From an uncultured Schlesneria sp. (GTDB lineage Bacteria; Planctomycetota; Planctomycetia; Planctomycetales; Planctomycetaceae), in NCBI GenBank assembly GCA_903904835.1, contig CAIVEI010000022.1, forward strand, positions 27,662-91,661: a stretch of DNA of 64,000 bases, written 5' to 3'. The notes beneath the pieces were generated by a model that had not been told where the DNA came from, did no database searches, and saw nothing but the letters and a program-made list of their open reading frames with translations. Within the stretch, counting starts at the first letter, position 1; each line of letters begins with the position of its first letter. Of the stretch, positions 16,853-26,500 are shown piece after piece. The position numbers and the translations under genes are program-made.

Positions 16853-18952
16853 ATGACTCTTCCCGTCACCGACGATCCGCTCCTCAAGCCCGCCCAGTTC
16901 GTGCGAGGGGTGGGACCGGCACGAGCCGAATTGCTGGCTCGCATGGGACTGTTCAATGTCACAGATCTCTTGTGGAACCTGCCTCGCGACGTGCTTGATC
17001 TGACACATGTCTCAAGCGTCTTCGATTTAAAAGAGGGCGAGTTGCGCACAGTCTGCGGGATCGTCATCGATCGAGACGCAAAGGAAACGACAAAGGGAGG
17101 AATGATGACGGCGATCCTCATCCAGTCCGATGGAGGATTCGTTCGGGGCGTCTTCTTCAATCAGCCGTTTATCTTGAAGAAATTTGAGATTGGTCAACGC
17201 GTCCTCTTTTCGGGCAAGCCCCGTTTCAATCTTCGGCGTTGGGAATTTTCTCATCCGCGAGTTCAATGGCTTGGCCACGACGACGTGGGTGATGGCGGAG
17301 GGGTGCTTCCCGTTTATTCGTTGACAGAAGGGCTGGCGCAACACGAAATGCGTCGGCTGATGAAGTCTGTCGTGGAGGAGTTCGCCCATCTGGTCGCTGA
17401 TCCACTTCCGGAGAACTTTCGATCTCGGGCAAAGGTCATCGGACTGTCCAATGCCATTCGGCAGGTCCATCTCCCCGCCACGGTCGAAGAGCACCGAGAC
17501 GGAATGCGTCGTATCTTGTTTAACGATCTGTTGGAATTTCAGTTGGCACTCGCGATGAGACGGCGGTTCTGGAAGAAGGATCGGCCAGCGATACCACTTC
17601 CGTCCAGTGCCAAGATCGATGCGCGAATTCGGCGACGATTTTCGTTCCGTTTTACGCCCGGACAAGATCAGGCCGTGTCAGAAATTGTTGAGGATCTTGG
17701 TCGAGACCAGGCCATGCATCGTTTGTTGCAGGCGGATGTCGGTGCTGGAAAGACGGCTGTGGCGGTCTATGCTATGTTGGTGGCGATCGCAGCAGGAACT
17801 CAGGCTGTCATTATGGCACCGACAGAAGTACTCGCACTTCAGCACTGGAGCACTATCGACAGCCTGCTCGCAGATAGTCGCGTCGAGCGTCGACTGCTGA
17901 CGGGTGCGCTCACCGCAGCTCAGCGTCGCACGACGTTGGACGAGATCGCATCTGGCAAGGCTCAGTTGGTTATCGGAACGCAAGCGATCATTCAAGCGGA
18001 TGTCCGTTTTCACAAGCTCGGGCTGGCGATTGTCGACGAACAGCACAAATTTGGAGTCATGCAGCGAGCAAAATTTCACTCCAGCGAAATTTCTCCTCAC
18101 GTACTCGTGATGACAGCAACTCCGATTCCTCGCAGCCTGTGTTTAACTCAATTTGGCGACCTTGATCTCACGTTAATCTCCGACCTTCCACCCGGTCGTC
18201 AAAAAGTTGTCACCAGCCGGATCTTTGGGAGAAATTCTGCCGCTAAGGCATGGGAATTCGTCAAGCAGAAGTTGCGTGATGGGCGTCAAGCTTACGTAGT
18301 CTGTCCACGCGTCGACGAGGACGCGTCATTGCCTGCTGGCGTCGACGCGACTGGAAGTGCCGAGGCGGTTTACAGAAACCTCTCAGAAGGTGATTTAAAG
18401 GAATTTCGCGTCGGCCTGGTGCACGGTCAGTTGGATCGCGATAGCCGAACTCGGACAATGGATGCATTTCGGAATGGAGAACTGGATGTTCTCGTCGCGA
18501 CGACTGTGATTGAAGTTGGTGTGGATGTTCCGAATGCGACAATGATGGTCATCCATCAGGCAGAACGATTCGGCTTGTCGCAACTCCATCAACTACGGGG
18601 CCGGATTGGTCGCGGGAAGTTCCAGGGATACTGTTTTCTGTTTTCGGAGTCTGATACTCCGGAAGCGACGAAACGACTTGCGGCCATGGAATCGACTGCA
18701 AACGGCTTTCAGATCGCAGAAGTGGATTTTCAACTGCGTGGACCCGGCGACGTTTTGGGGACTCGACAGAGTGGTTCACTGCCGCTTCGCGTGGCTGATC
18801 TCAGTCGAGACATCGAAATTTTAATCGAGACAAGGATCGCAGCTTTTAATCTGGTTGAAACGGGTGAGTTCGATGAACCCGATTTTGCACCACTCAAAAA
18901 CCTCGTCCTCGATCGGTTCCAGAAATTGATGGATTTGCCGCAGAGCGGATGA
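16853..18952 (+). CDS. recG: ATP-dependent DNA helicase RecG
   Basis: 699 residues, typical family length. RecG is a monomeric double-strand DNA translocase that remodels stalled forks and Holliday junctions in the cytoplasm. Order: an N-terminal wedge/OB-fold domain (1-240, with the helix-hairpin-like V-R-G-V-G-P-A-R segment), then the helicase domains. Motif I is ADVGAGKTAV (GKT at about 299-301), motif II is DEQH (395-398), motif III MTATPIPRSL, and motif VI lies in QLRGRIGRG. The C-terminal TRG region follows. No helicase residue seems missing. It stands alone, with no operon partner. Confidence 0.95.
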   Translation: MTLPVTDDPLLKPAQFVRGVGPARAELLARMGLFNVTDLLWNLPRDVLDLTHVSSVFDLKEGELRTVCGIVIDRDAKETTKGGMMTAILIQSDGGFVRGVFFNQPFILKKFEIGQRVLFSGKPRFNLRRWEFSHPRVQWLGHDDVGDGGGVLPVYSLTEGLAQHEMRRLMKSVVEEFAHLVADPLPENFRSRAKVIGLSNAIRQVHLPATVEEHRDGMRRILFNDLLEFQLALAMRRRFWKKDRPAIPLPSSAKIDARIRRRFSFRFTPGQDQAVSEIVEDLGRDQAMHRLLQADVGAGKTAVAVYAMLVAIAAGTQAVIMAPTEVLALQHWSTIDSLLADSRVERRLLTGALTAAQRRTTLDEIASGKAQLVIGTQAIIQADVRFHKLGLAIVDEQHKFGVMQRAKFHSSEISPHVLVMTATPIPRSLCLTQFGDLDLTLISDLPPGRQKVVTSRIFGRNSAAKAWEFVKQKLRDGRQAYVVCPRVDEDASLPAGVDATGSAEAVYRNLSEGDLKEFRVGLVHGQLDRDSRTRTMDAFRNGELDVLVATTVIEVGVDVPNATMMVIHQAERFGLSQLHQLRGRIGRGKFQGYCFLFSESDTPEATKRLAAMESTANGFQIAEVDFQLRGPGDVLGTRQSGSLPLRVADLSRDIEILIETRIAAFNLVETGEFDEPDFAPLKNLVLDRFQKLMDLPQSG

Positions 18953-19116
18953 ACTTTCGCGGCCACGGCGTGTCACCACAAGAGGAGAGTCTTTTTAAAA
19001 AGATCCTCAATGGATACCGGGCGGTTACCGTAAATTTACAGAGAGTCTTTCTGGCATTCGTCTTACCGCAAACTGCGGAATTCGGTATTTGCCCGACACG
19101 CCGTCTGTGTTAGAAA

Positions 19117-20700
19117 ATGCTTCCCCGCCTTTCTCCTGTCTTTTCGAACGGATCTGCGATGCAGCAGCTTTCGCAGGCCAACAAATTTCAACCGGATAAA
19201 ACTATCGTGTGGTCACTGACGAGCGCGAAGCGAGCGATCATTGTCGCCGGCTGTCTCGCTGCAGCTTATACGCAACTCACAACGTCGCCCGCGACGATCG
19301 AATACATTCGATCGATGGGCGCGAACGAGTTTCATATCGGGATTCTCGGCGCACTTCCGACGCTGATGCTTTTTATGCAATTCGTTGCCGCCGTTGCTGT
19401 TAATCACTTGCAATATCGTCGCCACCTATGGTTCTGGGCGGCATTGACCCACCGTTTACTTCTTCTGCCAACAGCGCTTGGTCCCTGGTTGTTTCCTGGA
19501 CTTTCGAACGAGTTCTGGGTCTGGATGCTGCTCGCGACAACCGCACTCAATCAGGGGTTACTTCACTTCAGTTCGCCGCTTTGGCTGAGTTGGATGGGGG
19601 ACTACCTTCCCCACGAAGGTCTCAGCAGTTACTGGGGTAGCCGTCAGCTTTGGATGCAGATCACGGCCGCCTTGTCGCTTCTGGGAGCCGCTTTCCTGAT
19701 CTTACACAGTGGACTGTCGATTGAGATCAGTTATGCCGTCATGACATGTGTCGGAACCGCTTGTGGCGTTGCCGATCTGTTGTTGTTTCGCAAGATCTTC
19801 GAGCCCCCTGTTCAACAGGTTCCGTCACCCCGATTGCGACAGGTTCTTTCTGAACCGTTTCGAAACCGTGAATTCCGCCGCTATATCGGTTTCATGTGCT
19901 TTTGGAACTTCGCGGCAATGGCGGGGGCACCATTTATCAGCTTGTATCTCCTGGCCGAAATCGGCATGGATCTGTACCACGTATTGCTATTGTGGACGAT
20001 TTCGTGGGTTGGCGGAGCGATGCTGTCGCGAACTCTCGGCCGATGGGCCGACTCACATGGATCACAACCGGTGCTCGTGATGTGTGTTGCACTCAAATCG
20101 AGCAACATGCTGGCACTTTTGCTGGTACCGCATTCACCGACGATTGCTTTCTGGATCTTGACGCCCTGTTTCATGCTGGATGCTGTTCTCAACGCTGGAA
20201 TCCTGATTGCGAATAATGGCTTTATGATAAAAAACTCACCTACTGAAAACCGTACAATGTACATTGCCGCGACGACAGCCATCGCGGGGATGGTGGGTGG
20301 AGTGACGTCAATCCTCGCGGGCGCGATCATGCAAACGCTTTCCGGCCAACATTGGACGATTGGAAGCTGGACGTTCGGAAACTTTCAATTAATGTTCATT
20401 ACCAGCATTGTTTTGCGTTGGGTGGGATTGGCCATGACGCGTTATGTCCAGGAACCAAGCGCTCGCCATACGTGGGACGTCGTTCAAGAATTAGTAAGCG
20501 AGATGCTCGATCGTCTGGAAATCAAGGTTCTGCAATCAGAGCCGAAAATGTCCCAAACTTCGCTTCAGCCCTATCAGTCCCAGGTGTTGACCGGCGAGAC
20601 TGAGGAGCAAGGAACAACCGCCGTTCGTGAAACACATCAGCGGGTTCCAGCACCGAAGCGTCTTCGCAAGCCTCGAGCTCGTGAATCTCAGCCGTCTTGA
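19117..20700 (+). CDS. MFS transporter
   Basis: 527 residues with about twelve hydrophobic segments between residues 35 and 465, the usual major facilitator layout. A cytoplasmic loop between helices 6 and 7 contains EPFRNREFRRYIGF, a pattern seen in planctomycete MFS proteins of unknown substrate. The C-terminal tail of about 60 residues is polar and ends in a basic K-R-L-R-K-P-R-A-R stretch. The start is uncertain: an ATG at 19159 would remove 14 residues and neither site has a clear SD. An aldo/keto reductase follows 154 bases later. Substrate cannot be told from the sequence. Confidence 0.85.
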   Translation: MLPRLSPVFSNGSAMQQLSQANKFQPDKTIVWSLTSAKRAIIVAGCLAAAYTQLTTSPATIEYIRSMGANEFHIGILGALPTLMLFMQFVAAVAVNHLQYRRHLWFWAALTHRLLLLPTALGPWLFPGLSNEFWVWMLLATTALNQGLLHFSSPLWLSWMGDYLPHEGLSSYWGSRQLWMQITAALSLLGAAFLILHSGLSIEISYAVMTCVGTACGVADLLLFRKIFEPPVQQVPSPRLRQVLSEPFRNREFRRYIGFMCFWNFAAMAGAPFISLYLLAEIGMDLYHVLLLWTISWVGGAMLSRTLGRWADSHGSQPVLVMCVALKSSNMLALLLVPHSPTIAFWILTPCFMLDAVLNAGILIANNGFMIKNSPTENRTMYIAATTAIAGMVGGVTSILAGAIMQTLSGQHWTIGSWTFGNFQLMFITSIVLRWVGLAMTRYVQEPSARHTWDVVQELVSEMLDRLEIKVLQSEPKMSQTSLQPYQSQVLTGETEEQGTTAVRETHQRVPAPKRLRKPRARESQPS

Positions 20701-20854
20701 GATTAAACTGGTGCAGGCGAAAGTTCAGTCTCCGACAAACTGTTGATGGAGGGCTGATTCGAGTACGCTGTCTTGGACAGAGATCACTCAAGCCCGTCGC
20801 CTGATCGGCCGGCAAGCCATTCACCGAATTCGAAATCATTGAGGACTTCCAAAC

Positions 20855-21799
20855 GTGGAATATCGCAGTCTTGGCCAGACCGGCTTAAAGCTTTCGTCGC
20901 TGAGTTTTGGAGCTTCATCTCTCGGTGCCGAGTTTCGTCCGGTCGACATCAATGAAGCTCTTGCAGCGGTCCCCGCCGCGCTCGACGTTGGCATGAATTT
21001 TATTGATACCTCGCCGTTTTACGGACGTGGCATGTCAGAAGTACTGTTGGGGATGGCGTTGCGAGGCATTCCGCGCGATCGATACATCCTTGGATCGAAG
21101 CTCGGTCGATATGACAAAGCTCATTTTGACTTTTCCGCCAAACGAGTCATCGAAAGTGTGGATGTCAGTCTGCATCGAATGGGAGTTGACTACCTCGATA
21201 TCTGCCTGTGTCACGACATTGAATTCGTAGACATGCAGCAGATCATTGATGAAACCTTGCCAGCGCTCATGAAAGTTCAGCATCAAGGAAAGGTGCGTTT
21301 CATTGGTGTCTCGGGCTACCCCATGAAAATGTTTAAATTCATTCTTGATCAGACCAATCTGGATGTCGTTCTGTCGTACAATCATTACACGCTACAGAAC
21401 ACAATGTTCGGAGATCTGGTACCGTATTTGAAGGCAAAACATGTCGGCATTATGAACGCCGCTCCGTTCTCAGCCCGACTTTTGACGAATGATCCCTTAC
21501 CACCTTGGCATAAGGCAACTCCCGAAGTTCGTCGGATCGCCAAGGCGGCGGCTGATCACTGTGCCAGTCGTGGAAGTGATATCGCCAAATTGGCGCTTCA
21601 ATTTTCAATTGCAAACCCTGATATGACGACCTGTGTTACAGGGTCCGCACGTCCCGAACGAATTCGAGAGTGGGCCAAATGGGCCGAAGAACCAATCGAT
21701 CAACAATTGGTTTCGGAAGTCCAACAGATACTAAAGCCTATTCACAATTGGTTTTATATTGAGGGGCGTCCGGAAAACAACGACCAGCTTCCCCATTAA
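20855..21799 (+). CDS. Aldo/keto reductase
   Basis: 314 residues from a GTG at 20855 with GAGGA about 9 bases upstream. The TIM-barrel NAD(P)H reductase tetrad can be read: Asp and Tyr in FIDTSPFYG, Lys in ILGSKLG, His in LCHDIEF. The N-terminus Y-R-x-L-G-Q-T-G-L-K-L-S-x-L-S-F-G is standard for the family. The C-terminus resembles the sugar-dehydrogenase-like branch (L-fucose/D-threo-aldose type), which oxidises aldoses. The substrate here is unproven. The preceding MFS gene on the same strand could be a functional partner. Confidence 0.9.
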   Translation: MEYRSLGQTGLKLSSLSFGASSLGAEFRPVDINEALAAVPAALDVGMNFIDTSPFYGRGMSEVLLGMALRGIPRDRYILGSKLGRYDKAHFDFSAKRVIESVDVSLHRMGVDYLDICLCHDIEFVDMQQIIDETLPALMKVQHQGKVRFIGVSGYPMKMFKFILDQTNLDVVLSYNHYTLQNTMFGDLVPYLKAKHVGIMNAAPFSARLLTNDPLPPWHKATPEVRRIAKAAADHCASRGSDIAKLALQFSIANPDMTTCVTGSARPERIREWAKWAEEPIDQQLVSEVQQILKPIHNWFYIEGRPENNDQLPH

Positions 21800-22264
21800 A
21801 CAACCGTCCCGCAAAAGACGATTCGCTTCAAAACCCGAAGTACCGAACCGTTTATTGCACTGAACATTTGCTGCGTTCGATAAGTATGCGGGTTTTGACG
21901 GTCCATTTATAGGTCCCAAACCGATGCGGTGAGGGAAGATGGGGAACAAAACAGTGGCTGGCGGATTGACCCCGCTCCTATGATTTGTGATGATCACTTC
22001 CCGTTTGAGACGCACTCCTTGATTTCGGGAGAGTCATGCATCTCATTCGAATTCTCGTTGTAGGACCAATTCGTCACCTGGGCCGACAACGCTATCGCTG
22101 ATGCATTCATCTGAAGTTCAGTGTTTGCCGCCTCTGTTACTGTGACGATTTGGATGAAATCCTTGTTACGAATTCTGCTGAAGTCGAGTTGGCATCAGCC
22201 TCATGGATTGGCATTTTTTCCGCGTCGGCCACCGCCGGCACCAAGCTAGAAAGAGAGCGTTTTG
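21800..22264. other. Intergenic region upstream of speD
   Basis: 465 bases without a credible gene. Short reading frames on both strands are below 100 codons and lack recognisable sequence. I see no terminator or clear structured leader here. Confidence 0.4.
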
Positions 22265-22654
22265 ATGGAGCACCTGGGCAGGCATGTTATTATTGAATTG
22301 TGGGGATGTGGTGAAATGATCAATGACGCAGGACTGGTCGAAAGCGCGATGCGCAGCGCCGTCCAAGCCGCGAACGCGACATTGCTCGATATCTTTGTAC
22401 ATGAATTCAGCCCGCAAGGCGTAACGGGAGTTGCAGTGCTGGCTGAATCCCACCTTTCAATTCATACTTGGCCCGAATACGGATATGTAGCGGCCGACGT
22501 CTTTACTTGTGGTTCGACAACGAGACCAGACGCGGCTGCAGAGGTGCTTCGCAAAGCGTTTGAAGCGACAACCGCTGACGTTCGGGAACTTGAACGGGGT
22601 GTCATGCCCCCATCAATCGGTAAAAATCGCCTTCGAGAACTCGTTAACATGTAA
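22265..22654 (+). CDS. speD: S-adenosylmethionine decarboxylase proenzyme
   Basis: 129 residues from the ATG at 22265 (AGAGAG upstream; a TTG one codon earlier is less likely). This short class 1B SpeD/SpeH form makes decarboxylated AdoMet, the aminopropyl donor for spermidine. The self-cleavage site is visible in [11 protein letters not shown], between Glu61 and Ser62, which creates the pyruvoyl group. The expected catalytic His67 and Cys82 (TCG) are present. Spermidine synthase is not adjacent. folE begins 20 bases after the stop, so the two are probably cotranscribed. Confidence 0.93.
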   Translation: MEHLGRHVIIELWGCGEMINDAGLVESAMRSAVQAANATLLDIFVHEFSPQGVTGVAVLAESHLSIHTWPEYGYVAADVFTCGSTTRPDAAAEVLRKAFEATTADVRELERGVMPPSIGKNRLRELVNM

Positions 22655-22673
22655 CTTAAGTAGGGTTTTCGAA

Positions 22674-23345
22674 TTGAACGAAAAATCGACGGTCGAAGAG
22701 GGCGATTGCATTCACGGTTCCCCGGCTTCCGGGGAACTTCGTGTGCCATCAGACAAGCGTCCTGAGTTTCAGGTCGACCTTCCTCGTATGGAACGTGCTG
22801 TTCGTGAAATCCTGGCCGCTGTCGGCGAGGACCCTGATCGTGATGGCTTACTTGAAACACCCGCTCGGGTCGCACGAATGTATGCCGAACTTTTTATGGG
22901 ACTGCACCTCGATCCGGGTCGGCACCTGAAGAAAGTCTTCGCCGAAACATACGACGAACTGGTTCTGGTTCGGGACATTTCATTTAACAGCATGTGCGAA
23001 CATCACTTGCTGCCATTTATCGGCAAGGCACATGTCGGGTATCTTCCTCGCGGCAAAGTCGTCGGTCTTTCAAAGTTGGCTCGCGTGGTCGAAGAAGTTT
23101 CGCATCGGCCGCAGGTCCAGGAACGGATGACTCATCAGATTGCGGACTTGCTTCAACAGGAGCTGGACCCAAAAGGAGCAATCGTCGTACTGGAAGCATC
23201 CCATTCCTGTATGACGATCCGGGGTATTCGAAAGCCAGGGAGCGTTACGATTACCAGCGCCGTTCGCGGCCTTTTCAAAACCAACCAGGCAAGCCGAGCC
23301 GAAGTCATGGCATTTATTCAAGGGCAACGAAACGACCTTCGTTAA
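22674..23345 (+). CDS. folE: GTP cyclohydrolase I
   Basis: About 223 residues from a TTG at 22674 (AGGG about 9 bases upstream). The start is uncertain, since a GTG at 22743 or ATG at 22788 would also leave most of the domain. The enzyme converts GTP to dihydroneopterin triphosphate for folate. Zinc ligands Cys108 and His111 sit in CEHHLLPF and Cys179 in [18 protein letters not shown] and the RPQVQERMT segment are also conserved. A reading frame overlapping speD is an upstream extension and not part of the protein. Forms a likely two-gene unit with speD. Confidence 0.93.
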   Translation: MNEKSTVEEGDCIHGSPASGELRVPSDKRPEFQVDLPRMERAVREILAAVGEDPDRDGLLETPARVARMYAELFMGLHLDPGRHLKKVFAETYDELVLVRDISFNSMCEHHLLPFIGKAHVGYLPRGKVVGLSKLARVVEEVSHRPQVQERMTHQIADLLQQELDPKGAIVVLEASHSCMTIRGIRKPGSVTITSAVRGLFKTNQASRAEVMAFIQGQRNDLR

Positions 23346-23370
23346 TTTTGTTCATTGGCCAGAATTAATA

Positions 23371-23544
23371 ATGCGATTGAAACACAACCTGGGGTTCCTT
23401 CTTCAATTCCTGGTCTTGACCGTCACGCCATTGATTTCCTGGTGGCAACTTCAGTTTGGATTCAAACTGATCTGGATGCCTGGATTGCTGCTTGTTTCAA
23501 TCGTGTTATTCTGGATTGGAACTCGGTTGCGAGAGGCTTCGTAG
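23371..23544 (+). CDS. Small two-helix membrane protein
   Basis: 57 residues, missed by a length cut-off. A basic N-terminus (MRLKHN) is followed by a hydrophobic helix (about 8-24), a short turn containing WWQLQFGFK, a second helix (about 31-50) and a basic end TRLREAS. It starts 25 bases after folE and ends just before the PQQ-propeller gene, so it may be translated from either message. The SD is weak. The pattern of two helices with flanking basic residues is not expected by chance, but no function is known. Confidence 0.5.
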   Translation: MRLKHNLGFLLQFLVLTVTPLISWWQLQFGFKLIWMPGLLLVSIVLFWIGTRLREAS

Positions 23545-23584
23545 GCTTGAAGGTCGGGTGAGCAACCGGCCATCAACAACGCAA

Positions 23585-26500
23585 ATGACATCGAAGTCGA
23601 ACCGGCGGATTAATTGGTCAGAGGAAGGAGGGACTCTTTTGGCGCAAGCTATTCGAGATCGATTCTGTCTCGTTTCTGCGTGTGTGTTCGCATCAGCCAT
23701 GATTTGTGCGATCACGTCTTCCAGCGGGGCACCGCAGGTGGCGACACGGCATCCGTTTCGCGAGAACGCGACTTTGCCATTTGACCGCAATTTATTGAAA
23801 CGCTTCGGAACGGTCGAAGACTTGATTGCCGACCAGCGCTGGGTCGAAGCGATGGGAATTCTGCAAGAGATTGTCCAGACGGAAAATAAGGGTCTGGTTC
23901 TGGTTCGCCCCGGTGCTGCTGGAAATGTTGCTACGTATCTCAATGTTGCCACACGTTGCAACGTACTGATGTCACGAGTATCCAGGGAAGGTCGACTGGC
24001 CTATCGACAAAAGGTCGATCCTCAAGCCAAACGGTGGTTCGAAGCCTGGCAGCGGACGCGAGACGACGCTGAACTATTGCGAATCGTTCATCAGGCTTTC
24101 CTGAGCAGTTATGGCGATGATGCGCTACTCGCATTGGGTGAATCCGCGTGGGATCGTGGGGAGTTTTCTACTGCTCGTTCCTGGTGGGAGCAACTCGTTC
24201 CACTCCCCGAGAAAGCAAATCCCTCGAACTACCCGAATCTGCTCAGATACCCCGATTCCGAATTTGATCAACCGACGATTCTCGCACGAACTGTGATGTG
24301 CTCGATACTCGAACGCGAACCGATTCGGGCTGCGGAAGAGATTCGACAGTTTTCTGAACGTTATCCAACGGCCGAAGGGTGGCTCGCTGGAAAACAGGGT
24401 GTCCTTTGCGATCGACTCAGGCAAGTACTCGACGACTCGAAGCAGTGGGCTCGAAGAAAAACGAATGCAGAAGTTGAGACATTTGCGTTGTCACCGTCGC
24501 GTTTCCGGCGAATTCCCGAATCAATTGATGTCGGGGCATTACGTTGGTTTCAACCACTCATGACGCGCTCGCTGCGTCGCCCAGTTGAGCCGATTCACGT
24601 TAAAAAGGAACTTCTCAGTTTTTTCCCTGTGGTTTATGACAAGATTGTTCTCGTCAACGACTGGGATTCGATTCAAGCGTGGAATATCTTGACGGGAGAA
24701 CCTGCCTGGCAATCCGACCAACGCGATTCGGCAATTATTTACCCTTCAAACATCGGTGACCCTTCAAACATTCCAGAGCAGATCTGTGTTGGCGTCCCGT
24801 TTAATACGATGACAATCGACGGCTCTCGTCTCTACGCACGAATGGGTTCGCCCGTCACGAGTTCGTCAAACCGGCAATATCGCGAACTCGAGTCGGATCT
24901 GGTCTGCTTAGACCTTACACAGGAAGGAAAACTGATCTGGAAGCTTTCGTCGCGAGAATTGTTCCGAGATGATTTGTGGAGATTTGAGGGGACACCGATC
25001 ATCGTCAATGGTCGTGCTTACTTTGCCGCCTCTCGACGCCGTCCTCAGCTCGAACTGATGGTCGCTTGTCTGGACGCTTCCGATGGTCGCATGCTTTGGC
25101 AGCGACCCGTCGGTGGATTTCGATCTTCTGTGGACGACAGTTTTAATCGCGTCAGCCATTTGCTGCTGACCGCAGGGGGAGGAAAAGTCTTTTTTTCGAC
25201 TGATGTCGGCGCCATCGTTGCGCTCGATGACCAAGACGGACGATTGGAATGGGCCGTGACTTATGAAAGTCGAACTGACGAATCTCCCGCAGCACTAAGT
25301 AATCCTGATCAAAAAGGTTTGTTGCCGCCGCTGTTTCATCAGGGGTTACTATTCGTTGCACCAAACGATGCCGATTTTGCGTTGTGCCTCAAGGCCGATT
25401 CCGGTCAGATTGAATGGAAGTACCATTATCTCTCGAATCCATCAGATCCGAATTCGGAACCGTTTCGACGTGAACAAGAAAATCGCCAAAGGCGAGAGAA
25501 TCAATGGCATCAGTTGCTCGGTGTGGCGGACGGAGGTGCTGCGGGGCGGCTGATTGTGAGCGGAACTTCGCTGTCCGCAATTGATGTCATGGATGGTTCT
25601 GTCGTCTGGACAACACCAAAAAATGAGAATTCCGGGTTTGGTCGCGGGCTTCTTGTCGGAGATCAAATCTTGTTACCGGGTCGTGAAACCATCGAAATCT
25701 ATTCGCAGCAAACCGGTCAACCCCTGAAGGAGAAATTGTTAAAAACACCCGACTCAGCGCAGCAAGGTGGCAACCTGATTTTTGCAAATGGAATGCTGTT
25801 GGTCGCTCAACCAGATCGCTTGTCGGCTTACTTTGAGTATAGCGTGCTTAAAGAACGTATTGAGCGGGAAGTAACCGAACGCTCAGACAACAATTCCATT
25901 CAATTGCAACTGGCGGAGATCGAAGCGGCAGAAGGACTGATTGAAAATGCTGCCGGGCGAATTCAGCAGATCATTGAACGCAATGACCAGGAAGACCCCG
26001 AGAGCGTTATCGCTCGGCGTCAGCTTTCGAAACTTCTGCAAGATGCTGGTACTAACGCTTTCCGCGAAAAAAAACTGATTTCGACACGCGAATATTGGCA
26101 ACGCGCACTAACCTTTGCCGATGACTCGGCACATCGAATCGAACTCATTTTCAAACTGGCCGGCGTCGAAGAGGCACTTAATCGCCCCGACATGGCGCTA
26201 GAATTTCTGCAAACAATCCTCCGTGACGAACGACTGGCCGATTCCCCTCGTGTACTGAGCAGCACAGGTCGAGATGCCACTGATGAGATGTCTCGACTGA
26301 TTGCGGAGCATGGTCGAACTGCGTATCTCTCCATCGAAGCAGCCGCAGCAAAGGAATTAGAAACGCTCAGGTTGGTCCCCGATGCTGAACAACTTCGAAA
26401 ACTGATCCGTACCTACCCTCATGCTTCCCTACTCACTGAGGCCCGACAACTGCTCTCGCGACAATACCGCGATGCGGGTGATATATCGCAAGCGTATGCT

